Assembly: GCA_019648995.1 (NCBI GenBank)
Contig: BLXT01000663.1
Location: 951,376-973,331, forward strand
Source: Plakobranchus ocellatus
Taxonomy: Eukaryota > Mollusca > Gastropoda > Plakobranchidae
Direction: 5' to 3'
DNA: 21,956 nucleotides
The notes beneath the pieces were generated by a model that had not been told where the DNA came from, did no database searches, and worked only from the letters and a program-made list of their open reading frames with translations. Position 1 is the first letter of the stretch. Every line of letters begins with the position of its first letter. Positions 13,601 to 21,338 of this stretch are shown here, in pieces. Made by a program: the position numbers and the translations under genes.

Positions 13601-16600
13601 GTACAATAATCTCAAAGAGAAAAAACATATTAACCATAAGAATATTATACAATATTTACATTTATTTTAACAAAGAAAGAAGGGGGTCTTATTGCACTTT
13701 TGCAGGGCAAAGTTTGAAACGTGCTTTAATCAAAATAAAGAAAACAAAAAACAAAGCATGAAAGTCAAAGCCCTGAATAAATTACCACAACATTAGATGT
13801 ATCTATATCTCTCCTAAAAATCTTTGTATGCAAAATCATAACACTGCAGAGTTGCAAACTTTCTCTCTCTAAAGGAAGGTACTGCTACATTTAAAATAGC
13901 TGCCAGATTTCAGTACAAGATGTATTTGTTACTCCAAACAAAGATAAAATGATGAATAAAAAAAGAAAAAAGAAAGAAAACTACATTTTTAAGATGCAAA
14001 AATATGAAGGGATTGTTGACAATGTTTCAGCATTCTTTAAATCTAACAAAATAAAATGAAGCAAAAATACATTTACCAAAATAAAAAAAATAAATGAATA
14101 AATAAAAACAAAAACAGCAAATTAAAAAAAAAGAATTAAGCATACCTTGTTCTGTCAGTTTTGAAAAAAAAAAAGAAATGACAAAATACTTTCATATGAA
14201 ATTTGTATTCAATAAATAACTAACAACAGCAAAAAAAATATGGAGCACCAACAATCAATTTTGACGATTTTAAAATAATTTTTAAAACAAGTGCATGACT
14301 TTGTTGGTTTAAAAAACTGGCTCATAAAACATGTTTAAAATTGACGGTTTTCTGATATGGAAGGAAAAAAAAAGGTAATTAAGTTATTAGTAGTTGTATA
14401 TTGTAAATTATGTTCTAAATATTGTATCATATTTTAATGTCTTCAAACAATTTCCATAAAATTTACTTATAAAACCAAGCAAAAGCAAGGCCCAGAAAAA
14501 GCAGCTGGCTTCCAGTGTTAGTAACTTATTTAAAAAAAATTGTATAAAGTAATGAGAAGAGAACTAGCACAATATTCACTTCCGATAATATTTTTTACAA
14601 TTTTGGTGAAAATGCTCCGCCATTATTCAATTGATCTTGCCCTAAACAATATTTCTGCTACAAATGTTTCACTTCATGTGCTGGTTCTTCATGTATTCCT
14701 GGCAGTGTTGCGGAATTTTTCATAGGAAGGGTTGATGCAGACTGAGATAAATTAGAGAGACCAAAGCCAGATTTGGGTTTAATACTTGTGTCGGGTGAGA
14801 TTGCACTAGAGGAATGAAACACTTTTGTTGCTGTAGTCTGAGTTGGAGCGTCTTCAGAAGCTAAGCACAGCGGAAAAGTGGACAAGAGAGATGGGGCAGG
14901 GATGCCTGAGGGTGTGGGGGGTAAACTCGGCAAGGTTGAGGGCAGAACCAAAGAGACAGGTAGGGGGACAGACGAGGATGGTACAGGTGGTGATTTAGGA
15001 GGGGGAAGAAGTGTAATGCTACCTAATGATTTGAGTGAATCTGTAGTGGGGGATGGCAGTAAAGATGCTGATGGAATATGCCCGTCTCTATAACTATCTT
15101 CAGGTAAAACGTATGAGGATGCACTGTGATGGGATGTATAATGAGATGATGGATTAAGGACAGCTTGAATGACATTCTGATGGCGAGCTGGAATCTCCTT
15201 GGGAGGCTGTGTCTTGGATGGTGTAGGATTAGGGGCAGATGGAGCCACTAACTCACTGAAACTGATCGCAGCACAAACAAGTATGGTGTTAAGATCACAG
15301 ACATTGAAAGCAAAGTAAATTTAAAGTGCAATCGCAGTTGAATTTAATGACCCACATGAGACACAGCTAAAAAATTTTCAACTTCCATCTGCTAGAATTG
15401 CTGTTTTTCTATTTCAAAATGATTATGACAAAACAATGGAATAACATAAAAGAGTAAATAATGTTAAATTAAGTTTCAAATTAGGTTTATTCTAAGTTAA
15501 AAAGTGAACATGAATGGTAACAGTTTTAAAAGAAAACAATAACAACAAAAAAAAGAATAATAATCATAAGTGACCCATAGAAATAAATAAATAGAAAAAA
15601 AATTTTTTTTTTTTTTTTAATTCAGTTCCTTTTAGGAAAACCCTAAAAAAAGACAGAAAACCACAGAAACTTACAGTAAAACAACTTAACTGAAATATAT
15701 GATATCAAAAAAAAAAAAAAAAGATTCATTCATGCAGACACTTCACATCACATTTACAAGGACAATAATTCAAGACAGAACTGAAGAACACTTTTAAAAA
15801 ACTTAATTTTCAGAACAGTTATTTTGAGTTTTTTCGTGCAACTAAAATTTTCAAAACATTAGTATTAAAAAGGTAATTTGATAACTGCATATGCCTCTTC
15901 ATTTAACTAATATCAGATTTGTGATAAATCATATTAGATTCCAGTATTACAAGAAAGTTTATCAGAAAAATTAAAACCATTTTTAAATATCATTTTATAA
16001 AGTGATCTCCCTTCCTCCACCCCTCTTTACCCAAATGACGAACAATACATTTTCAAAATTAAATATTTTGAAAACCATCTTTTCAGGGTGCCAAGTTAAA
16101 TATATGTAATGGTGATTTTCTTATCTCCCTCCCTCCAAACTGCTCTTCTGATTTTAAAACAAGTAATATTTTTTTTCCATCTTTATTTTCTAGGTACTGC
16201 TTGACAAAACCATTTACAACACATGATGCTATTTTAAACCATATGGAGTAAAGTGTAGAGTGATTCACTGGCAATGTGTCCTCATTTTCAACACAGAATT
16301 ATCAATTTTTAGGTTCACAAATTGATGAATAAAGTACATCTCTCTCTCATATCTCTTATTATTGCTGGTTTTTATGTTACAAGTTCCTGATTTGGGAAAC
16401 AGATTTTTTGCGATATTTAAATGTAAGGGTTGTGTTATATAATTATCATGATTCAGCTATTCATATTCAATGTATGTATATTAATTATTTAAACACAAAC
16501 AGGAATTACTTTTCCAGAGCTAAAGATATGCCTCAGCTACTGCTTAACAGAAACATGCAGCTTCAATAATTTGTCTTGATATATCAAAGTAAAACTTTTA

Positions 16601-19600
16601 GGCTACTACTTAAAATATGATGTCATTTTCATTTTCCTTTCTTCTTTATGTACTTTGCGCTGCAGATTACATCAGCCTGTAGGAGCAGAGTGATTCACAA
16701 AACAAAAAAAGAGCAAAATGGGCAATGAGGATTCTTTCAGAGAGGAAAGTCACGAAAGCTAATGGGAGAGTTTTGTTTAGAATAGTAACAAAAGTGTACC
16801 ACAACTAACTTTGCACCCGAAAGCTATGTCAATCTATTTCAGATTATTCCTTCTAAAAAATTTTTTAGAAGTTTTGAATGTTGCATTAGTAGACCTTAAC
16901 GCATATTGATCTACATCAATTTTTGTTTTAGCTTCAAATATATATTTATCAATTTGTACCTGGTTTTTCTAAGTTTTTAGAGATGAATGCTTTGAACATC
17001 CTCTGACTTCAGTTTTGTGATTAATTTATCAATACTACTACATCTTGAACAACTCTATCAATACAAAAAAAAATAAACAAAGTCATTGTGAAAAGCTATA
17101 TTTGGATCATAAATACGATGTTTAAATATATGATTAAAAAACCATAAGTGGTCCAAAGAATCTAGTTTAGCAACTGAAATGAAAAAAAGTAGCTTCGTTC
17201 TTTTAAAATTTTTGCATTAACTAAAGTTCAATTAATAATTGTTTGTTAATGAACTTGCTCTTCAAATACTAAAAGTACATTGGTCTTTCAATTACTGCCA
17301 TTTAAAACTGAAAAAAAAAACATTCCAGCAATCTCTCCCAACAGCATTACCAACTTTGCATCCAGATTCTGTTTTAGCCATTCAGCCTACACAATTTGCA
17401 TTTTTATCACATCATACATGCCTTTGTAAAACAAAAAACTAAATTAGCCTTTACACATAGAAAAACAAAAGTTATAAACTTAAGCTGGAAGGGGAAAAAA
17501 AAAACAGACACACAATGCTGAAAAGATAAAACAATAATAAAAAAAAGGTGATGTACTTACAAATTCCACACGCTGGATTTTTTCTTGCCTTGCAATTCAT
17601 TGGGATGTTCACGGGAGGCACGTATCATCTCTGTCCACCTCACAGCTTCTTGCAGTTCCATGAGACGCTCTTTATATTGGTTGCGCTCCATCAATACCCG
17701 AGCCATTTCAACACGAGTAAATCGCTTGCGTTGAGCCATAGGAACATCATCCTGACATAAATCAAACAAAGAAAGATAAAAAAATGAAATAAACTATTCT
17801 TGCCAATCACAAGACAAATTTCAGTGATGTGACTATTTTATTTAATATCATGTATCTTTACCATGTTACAAAAATACTGCTATGTCTTGTAACAAGATGT
17901 CAAAAGTCTTAGAGTGCAAGATCAAGTAGTTTGTAAGTTGTCTTCACTAGTGTGCTTTGGCAGGAGACATATAAATATTGTGTTTTGAATCATAAAAAAA
18001 TAACGACTCTATAAAAATATTGCCAAGATGTTTAGGTTTTATATCTAGTTCAACCAAAGCATAATTTTTTTTTTTAATGTGACTACTAATCACACAAAAT
18101 GAGTCAATCTGAAGGGCTACATATCTGAATGACAACATAAATCTTACTGCAGAGGACAAGATTATCTTTCTGTTTTTTACAGACAGTGTAATTTTCACAT
18201 CTTAAAAAAAAAGAGATGGATTATTAATATGCCTATAACCACATATTCCATTTTAAATTAAGTTACTTCTACCAGAACTCAGATTTAATAAAGAAAACTA
18301 TTACAGATGGCAAATAAACTCAGACTAAATTTTAGAAAAACAAAACCTAGCACTTCAGTTCATTAGAAGAACATCAGTTTCAGAAAGTGTTTGCATGGAG
18401 CACTGATATATGTTGACCAGTTGCACCCTAAACTGACATATTAATTACAACTGACAAATTAAGTGTAAAAATAATGCACAGACCTCATCACCCTCCTTTT
18501 CTTGACCCTTATCTTTCTGCTCATTCTCTTCCTTGGTTTTCTTTAGCTCATCTTCCAACTGGGAAATCTTCTGCTGAAGTTTTGTTTTCACTGCCTGCAA
18601 TGAATTGATTTCTTCCCGCAGAATCTCCTGCTCACTGAATTAAAACAATGATCATCTTGTTTAGTCTTCAAACCTAAACCAAATAATAAATGTCACGCAT
18701 TTGGTAAAAAAATACAGCACATGGAAAAAATTTTCAGTTTCTATGCAAGCGTGTAATTCTATTCTCACACACCCCTGGTTCTATTTAGTGGTGAAAATGA
18801 AATTTTTTTTTTTTTTTTTTTTTTAATTTTCAAATATCTGGAATTTTTTTTTTTTTTAACTTTTCAAATATCTATTTTTAAAATCCATGATAGCACTTTG
18901 AAGGTGAAAAAAATAAAATGATGAATCTGAGAGAATCAAGTTTTAAGGTGTGTCAATAGTCCTCAGAATAATTAAAAATAGCTTTGCACAACACTGTCAA
19001 TGCAAAACAATAAAGAGGACACAACATCCATCAAAAAAAAAGTGTACAGAGATAACCTGATGATGGATTTGATAAAAACTCTTGAGTATAGATCTATATA
19101 ATTTATTTCACTTTCAGTCTAGAACTAGATCTCCTTGACTCATTTTTGGTTAAAGTTAGATTTAAATCTTTCTTTGAGGCTAATAAAACAATGCAGTGTT
19201 TTTGATAGCACATCTTTGCTTTAAGCCCTTAAACCAAATTAGTAAATTTGGCACAAAATTGAAGTTTAGATTTGGATGTAAGTTATCATAAACAAGCACT
19301 CATTTACTTGTGTTTATTGTTGAATATAATTGTAAAAAAATTGTTCTTTGTTACTGAAGACTGATTGAATCAATGGTTCAGATGAACAGATCTAGAACAC
19401 AATGAAGGATTACAATTTCAAAGAGGTACACACAAGTGATTGATTATTAAGAGAAGAGCATAGGAGGAAATTCTTGCATATGCATTTGAGTAGCTTTCAT
19501 CTCTTCTTCTGAACAATGTATTCCTGCCATTGTCCATAATTATAAATGAAAACTGGATGCCTCCACTAAAGGTTGGTAAAAAAACATTTTTAAGTAGTTC

Positions 19601-21338
19601 TGATGCAAGGCAATGATGACTGAAATTACCTGATAATCTGTGCTTAAATTGCAAATGTTTGACCAAAATTCCTACTTGAACACCCTGGGAAAGATTGTTC
19701 ATAAACAAATGTTTTCCCTTTGCTCAAAATAGAGCCAATTGATATTTACAGAAAACAGTGACAAAAAAACCTTCTCAGAAAATAGCGATAGGAGATATTT
19801 GGTGAAGAAGATAGGAAGGTTTATATTTAGAGAAACAAAAAGGCATTCCTGGTCTCAAAGTCTATATAGAACTTACATTAATTATTTACACTATGCACAT
19901 TGCTTTACTGACTGAAGATTCAGAAAGACTAGTTACAGCTGTGAAAGAGAAAAGTGAAAAGTATGGTCTCAAGATGAATATGAAAAAAACAAGATAAATG
20001 AGAAAAAAAACTGGGCAAGTCTCTCCTTTTACATTCGTTGGCCAATCAGAGTATGCAAGACATGAACAAGAAATAAGAAGTGCCCTGAGTAAAATCTCTT
20101 TCACTAAACTAAGAAAATGCTTTTCTAGCAGACAAATTTCCACCATAACAAAAACAGACTAATAAAATGCTATATTTGGATGACATTATGTGAAACTCAG
20201 ACACTTATCAAATCAGAAGAAAAAAGGCGAAGTATTAAATGTGGATATATAGAATATCAGGGCAAGCTAAAACTTCAAATGAAGATGATTTTCAGCTACT
20301 AAACATAAATCAAATGGACCTTTTCAACTTGACACAACCAAGAAGTAGGAATTTCTCTGGCAGTGTTTGAGAACTCAAGACCTTAAGCAAAAACTTATAC
20401 TAGAAAAAAAAAAGTTAATAGAACAAGAGGTAGAGAACAAAGTTGTAAGAGTTGGATAAGGAAAGTAACAGAGATGACCCAACACAAGTGGGTGAATGTG
20501 GTCAGTGAAGCAATGATGGAGAAAGCTAGAGGGCAAACCATGGCATTTAAGCTCTTTGGAGAAACAGAACATGCAAGATTATGATGATAGAAAACTTATT
20601 TAAAAATTTAATTACCTTGACAATTCATCAACTTTTGCAATCAGGTCATCTTTGACAATGTTCAGGGCGTTCCTGTGAAAAAAAAGTATGCATGAACTTC
20701 TGTGTTATGATGTAAAAATAATGCAACATATCAAGCCCCCCTCCCAAAAAAATCAAATGACACTTTCTTCTACTTTTCATCATTTATCAAAAAAAGTGAG
20801 TGTACTCTAGACCAGTACAAAAGAGTCTGGAGTTGCATTTGCAGCCTGACACTTATTTCTGTGCAGTTTGCATTGATGAAAATTGGATGAAGATATGTTG
20901 ATATGGATAAAAGATAAGAGGAATTTTCTAGCACTTCAGAAAGGGAAAAACAAACTTTAAATTAATTTTCTTTCCTAAGGGTTATAAGTGACATCTGACT
21001 CATAACGACTGGTCTCAAGACATAAATCAATTGGATAAATAGAGAAAGGATGAAAAATCCTATTTTTTTTTCCGATCAAAGAAAAAGGAAAATTACACCA
21101 GATAACTCTACTATTTATTCACAAAATACAAATGCTACCTGCAACAGCTAAAGAGATCATACTTTATTGCAACAGGCCTATTGTAATAAATAGGAATTAT
21201 AATATATATAATATTAATTTCATCATTTTTATAATCCTGATAATTATTTTTTGATAGAGTATAACAGCAAGTTAACTTACTTGGTGGCTAAAAGCTCTGT
21301 ATTCTCGAGAATAAGGTTTTCCAGTTCCTTTCCCATGC
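1064..21338 (-). CDS. SPAG9/MAPK8IP3-like: JIP3/JIP4-family motor adaptor and MAPK scaffold, spliced, partial at both ends
   Basis: Nine minus-strand exons join in phase to give 474 codons of a JIP3/JIP4 (sunday driver/UNC-16) protein. Family knowledge: these cytoplasmic adaptors link kinesin-1 and dynein/dynactin to vesicles and lysosomes, bind ARF6 and Rab GTPases through the central coiled coil and RH2, and scaffold JNK/p38 modules. Seen here, in order: coiled coil with [12 protein letters not shown]2 with [20 protein letters not shown] and [13 protein letters not shown]; linker with [14 protein letters not shown]; basic helix [17 protein letters not shown]; propeller start [28 protein letters not shown] and HILCIASIP. 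The N-terminal RH1/kinesin/JNK part and most of the propeller are outside the window. Human JIP3 and JIP4 are about 1300 residues, so roughly a third is present. All introns are GT-AG. The family call is very secure. Whether it is 'JIP3' or 'JIP4' is not meaningful, because residues match both (see findings). Confidence 0.96.
1274..1603 (-). other. Intron, 330 bases
   Basis: A short AT-rich intron between the propeller blade exon and the SDYP exon. Plus-strand open frames across it are by-products of low GC. No other feature is seen. Confidence 0.85.
1604..1784 (-). CDS. SPAG9/MAPK8IP3-like: JIP3/4 exon: propeller blade [11 protein letters not shown]...[10 protein letters not shown]
   Basis: A 181-nt exon; acceptor catttgcttgcag|GATCATG, donor CCGG|GTAAAAA. 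It starts [15 protein letters not shown] and continues [40 protein letters not shown] and IASIPG, a WD40-like blade. The JIP4 equivalents are ELSSLVWICTSTHSATKVLI and SHVLCIASVPG. It enters in phase 0 and leaves after the first base of Gly (phase 1). The ORF reads open for some distance upstream of the acceptor. That extension is intronic, because it lacks family similarity and the in-phase join to the previous exon uses 1784. Confidence 0.95.
2312..2329. other. 15-base G run followed by NNN (assembly uncertainty)
   Basis: Fifteen consecutive G residues at 2312-2326 lead straight into three unknown bases at 2327-2329. This is typical of sequencing or assembly failure at a homopolymer, so the true local length is unknown. 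It lies in an intron. Confidence 0.95.
3152..3172. repeat. (ATG)7 microsatellite
   Basis: Seven perfect ATG units on the plus strand, (CAT)7 in the transcript. They begin about 18 bases inside the intron from the donor of the 3190-3345 exon. Confidence 0.97.
3190..3345 (-). CDS. SPAG9/MAPK8IP3-like: JIP3/4 exon: first propeller strands
   Basis: A 156-nt phase-0 exon (52 codons); acceptor tttattcctag|ATCTGG, donor CTGAAA|GTGAGTTT. It reads [37 protein letters not shown], then [19 protein letters not shown] is JIP3-like ([11 protein letters not shown]), whereas GGxTRDGGSxVGASVFY is the JIP4 form. The acidic loop ([20 protein letters not shown]) matches the variable loop of JIP4 that ends in LDKLDQELKEQ. 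A (CAT)7 microsatellite lies about 18 bases past the donor. Confidence 0.95.
3346..3766 (-). other. Intron, 421 bases
   Basis: AT-rich GT-AG intron. No repeat or extra exon is recognised. Confidence 0.85.
3767..3992 (-). CDS. SPAG9/MAPK8IP3-like: JIP3/4 exon: basic helix and entry into beta-propeller
   Basis: A 226-nt exon; acceptor ttacgtgcag|GACTTC, donor TGGAAG|GTAGGTG. It completes a Leu codon, then reads [53 protein letters not shown], and [20 protein letters not shown]. Vertebrate counterparts are REQKREQYRQVKAHVQKEDGR, GWSLPAKYKQ and [10 protein letters not shown]. The PV(Y)xRPL strand opens the C-terminal propeller. The extra Pro-Val repeat here is a small local expansion. The exon ends in phase 0. 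Confidence 0.95.
3993..4581 (-). other. Intron, 589 bases
   Basis: AT-rich GT-AG intron. The word aaatgtttttgt appears twice about 20 bases apart near 4140-4170. The plus-strand open frames have no coding character. Confidence 0.85.
4582..4773 (-). CDS. SPAG9/MAPK8IP3-like: JIP3/4 exon: linker after RH2
   Basis: A 192-nt exon with an excellent acceptor (cttttctctcacag|CTTCAGC) and donor GATTT|GTGAGTGC. It completes the Phe codon and continues [32 protein letters not shown], then a Gly/Ala/Lys-rich stretch and [11 protein letters not shown]. It corresponds to JIP4 QFFSRLFSSSSNTTKKPEPP ... LKYNAPTSH ... SKAFDFLSEE. The length and the conserved end motifs fit the family, while the Ser/Lys middle is divergent and probably disordered. 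In the long isoform this exon follows the RH2 exon across the 12.8-kb intron. Confidence 0.94.
4982..5000. repeat. Short perfect inverted repeat, 8-bp arms, 3-base loop
   Basis: TAAGCACC at 4982-4989 and its complement GGTGCTTA at 4993-5000 flank CTT. It is a small hairpin in the intron just upstream of the 4773 acceptor. No known function. Confidence 0.9.
5248..5378 (-). other. Weak candidate alternative (poison) exon
   Basis: A strong-looking acceptor (T13 tract, then ACAG|CAGATAAT) is followed 131 nt later by a GT donor (TTGTAG|GTAGAA). One frame is open throughout and ends with acidic/Ser-rich residues ([14 protein letters not shown]). That frame needs an entry phase that no upstream exon here supplies. 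Joined to the RH2 exon it would read TTC AGA TAA and stop. 131 is not a multiple of three. It is either a poison exon or chance. Confidence 0.2.
6819..6852. repeat. (AG)n microsatellite, about 17 units
   Basis: Uninterrupted AG dinucleotides following an A run. In the pre-mRNA this reads (CU)n. Confidence 0.97.
7214..7232. other. C-tract patch (G-tracts in transcript)
   Basis: Plus-strand runs CCCCC, CCCC, CCC and CC within 19 bases. The transcript strand reads GG-GGG-GGGG-GGGGG with short spacers, a possible but imperfect G-quadruplex. Confidence 0.5.
7335..7400. repeat. 22-bp tandem repeat, three copies
   Basis: Units at 7335-7356, 7357-7378 and 7379-7400 each begin atgagtgtgat. Units 1 and 3 differ by two bases, and unit 2 differs slightly more. 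It is a small minisatellite in the long intron. Confidence 0.95.
7628..7920. repeat. Compound GA / GATA-GAGA microsatellite, about 290 bp pure purine-rich
   Basis: AG repeats interrupted by GGGAG, GATAGAG and GGAGCGATAG variants; almost all plus-strand bases are purines, with scattered T and rare C. The 30 bases at 7741-7770 are repeated exactly at 7771-7800. All open frames across it (Arg/Glu or Ser/Leu repeats) are repeat artefacts. The transcript strand is a long CU-rich tract. Confidence 0.98.
10389..10411. repeat. Short imperfect CA-rich repeat
   Basis: A run of CA dinucleotides broken by CG steps and an AA. It is short and degenerate. Confidence 0.8.
14433..14438 (-). promoter_or_regulatory. 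Possible poly(A) signal (ATTAAA) for the short isoform
   Basis: The transcript strand reads ATTAAA about 220 bases past the TAG of the alternative last exon. ATTAAA is the second most common poly(A) hexamer. No clear GU-rich element directly follows, though a T run lies some 65 bases on. In DNA this AT-rich the hexamer is expected by chance, so support is weak. Confidence 0.2.
14658..15255 (-). CDS. Candidate alternative last exon encoding a Pro/Ser-rich JIP tail
   Basis: A 598-nt open segment inside the intron after the RH2 exon, on the gene's strand. The acceptor gatcagtttcag precedes T15255. Joined to the RH2 exon it reads ...[17 protein letters not shown]... and stays open for 198 residues to TAG at 14660-14658. 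The tail has no recognised domain. Its first third contains [20 protein letters not shown], the middle is a Pro/Ser/Leu stretch with PxxP motifs ([18 protein letters not shown]) and many SP/TP sites, and the end contains [16 protein letters not shown] and [14 protein letters not shown]. It is clearly richer in GC than its intron surroundings, which suggests selected coding sequence. I found no good donor near its end, so a terminal exon is more likely than a cassette. The product would keep coiled coil and RH2 and lose the beta-propeller. I do not recognise this tail from any JIP isoform I know. Confidence 0.7.
15256..17560 (-). other. Proximal part of the long intron (between RH2 exon and alternative last exon)
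   Basis: AT-rich, with poly-A/T runs (about 15600-15620 and 15707-15722) and a perfect palindrome at 16851-16870. Minus-strand TCTTAAC about 40 bases before the 15255 acceptor is a plausible branch point. No further exon is recognised. Confidence 0.75.
16851..16870. repeat. Perfect 20-bp palindrome
   Basis: ttctaaaaaattttttagaa is its own reverse complement. It is an AT-rich cruciform-capable site in the intron with no known role. Confidence 0.95.
17561..17751 (-). CDS. SPAG9/MAPK8IP3-like: JIP3/4 exon: RH2 (RILP-homology 2) domain
   Basis: A 191-nt exon between acceptor ttatgtcag|GATGATG and strong donor AATTT|GTAAGTACAT. It reads [19 protein letters not shown]... through [20 protein letters not shown] and [16 protein letters not shown] to the first two bases of Phe. 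This is the best-conserved block of the whole family. RH2 of JIP3/4 binds GTP-loaded Rab8/10/36-type GTPases (including LRRK2-phosphorylated Rabs) on membranes. The exon ends in phase 2 (TT|). Two different downstream exons can complete that codon to Phe: the constitutive one at 4773 (TT|C) and the alternative terminal exon at 15255 (TT|T). A 12.8-kb intron separates it from the constitutive partner. Confidence 0.97.
17752..18483 (-). other. Intron, 732 bases
   Basis: Intron between the coiled-coil exon and the RH2 exon, starting with the unusual GTCTGT donor. Vertebrate JIP3 has extra residues at this point, but I see no convincing cassette exon here. Confidence 0.8.
18484..18634 (-). CDS. 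SPAG9/MAPK8IP3-like: JIP3/4 exon: charged coiled coil before RH2
   Basis: A 151-nt exon whose acceptor is ...ttttaattcag before T18634. It encodes about 50 residues of highly charged coiled coil: [19 protein letters not shown], then [20 protein letters not shown], then a Lys/Glu/Asp tail ending EGDE. It aligns in position with the JIP4 segment containing LEEKNRELEEELRKAR, with weaker residue identity, as expected for coiled coil. The donor is GAG|GTCTGTGC, a GT site with a poor +3 to +6 context. It is still the only nearby GT that gives phase 0 to match the next exon. The acidic tail before RH2 also occurs in the vertebrate proteins. Confidence 0.9.
18802..18872. repeat. Tandem duplication of a poly-T plus ttttcaaatatct unit
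   Basis: A T run of about 22 followed by aattttcaaatatctgg is repeated as a T run of about 14 followed by aacttttcaaatatct. It is an imperfect duplication of about 35-40 bp. Confidence 0.85.
19823..20572 (+). pseudogene. Decayed non-LTR retrotransposon (LINE) reverse transcriptase, C-terminal part
   Basis: Plus-strand frames carry successive landmarks of LINE reverse transcriptases. There is a corrupted catalytic YADD region at about 19890-19900 (reads YAH, then a shift). [15 protein letters not shown] follows from about 19947, then a TAA. The same frame resumes with [20 protein letters not shown] and SSRQIS to a stop near 20161. After a frameshift, [16 protein letters not shown] at about 20192 corresponds to the usual CETWTL motif and the following region. 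From 20441 there is [15 protein letters not shown] and [13 protein letters not shown], the W..(D/K)..W tail. Stops, frameshifts and the lost catalytic aspartates make it inactive. The clade (RTE, CR1 or Jockey-like) cannot be fixed. It is inserted antisense in a JIP intron. Confidence 0.8.
20616..20672 (-). CDS. SPAG9/MAPK8IP3-like: JIP3/4 exon: coiled coil [18 protein letters not shown]
   Basis: A 57-nt exon with acceptor ttttcacag|GAACGCC and donor TCAAG|GTAATT. It reads (K)[18 protein letters not shown], nearly identical to the vertebrate JIP4 [18 protein letters not shown] segment. It enters in phase 2 and leaves in phase 2. The segment is part of the parallel coiled coil preceding RH2. 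It is a very small exon, and the decayed LINE in the adjacent intron ends about 45 bases away on the opposite strand. Confidence 0.93.
20673..21280 (-). other. Intron, 608 bases
   Basis: AT-rich GT-AG intron with an AT/TA-rich patch near 21190-21220. No gene or recognisable repeat family. Confidence 0.85.
21281..21338 (-). CDS. SPAG9/MAPK8IP3-like: JIP3/4 exon: start of central coiled coil (first exon visible in window)
   Basis: A 58-nt exon reading [20 protein letters not shown], closely matching the [20 protein letters not shown] type segment of vertebrate JIP3/4. The acceptor is ...ctcaccaag before 21338 and the donor is AA|GTAAGTTAAC after 21281. The exon enters with two bases of a Gly codon and leaves after two bases of a Lys codon (AA|G), which the next exon completes. 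The heptad-like Leu/Ile spacing belongs to the leucine-zipper region that binds ARF6 and motor subunits in the mammalian proteins. The upstream exon carrying the rest of the N-terminus is beyond the right edge. Confidence 0.93.

Larger units (their letters stand above)
4774..14657 (-). other. Distal part of the 12.8-kb intron / possible 3' UTR of the short isoform
   Basis: No constitutive exon is seen across nearly 10 kb. It holds a weak candidate exon (5248-5378), AG tracts (6819-6852 and 7628-7920), a C/G-tract patch (7214-7232), a 22-bp tandem repeat (7335-7400), a small CA-rich patch (10389-10411) and many A/T runs. If the terminal exon at 14658-15255 is used, some of the sequence just below 14658 is its 3' UTR. 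Minus-strand AATAAA occurs at 13661-13666, 13409-13414, 11615-11620 and 10623-10628. Which, if any, is used cannot be told from sequence alone. Confidence 0.6.
18635..20615 (-). other. Intron, 1981 bases, hosting an antisense LINE remnant
   Basis: Contains the poly-T duplication at 18802-18872 and the reverse-transcriptase remnant at about 19823-20572. The part from 18873 to 19822 shows nothing recognisable, although the decayed element may extend further left than I can read. Confidence 0.8.

Noticed and set aside
11617..13660. Three minus-strand TGTAAATA words (Pumilio-type) at 11617-11624, 13033-13040 and 13653-13660 as evidence of a 3' UTR
   Set aside because: The same word also occurs in other introns of this gene (for example 19743-19750), so in DNA this AT-rich it carries little weight.
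14878..15093. Plus-strand Gly/Asp-rich open frame
   Set aside because: It is the antisense shadow of the Pro/Ser-rich alternative exon.
19418..19708. Minus-strand 96-residue open frame beside the LINE remnant
   Set aside because: No recognisable domain. It probably reflects antisense of decayed element or plain intron sequence. It does not join any JIP exon.
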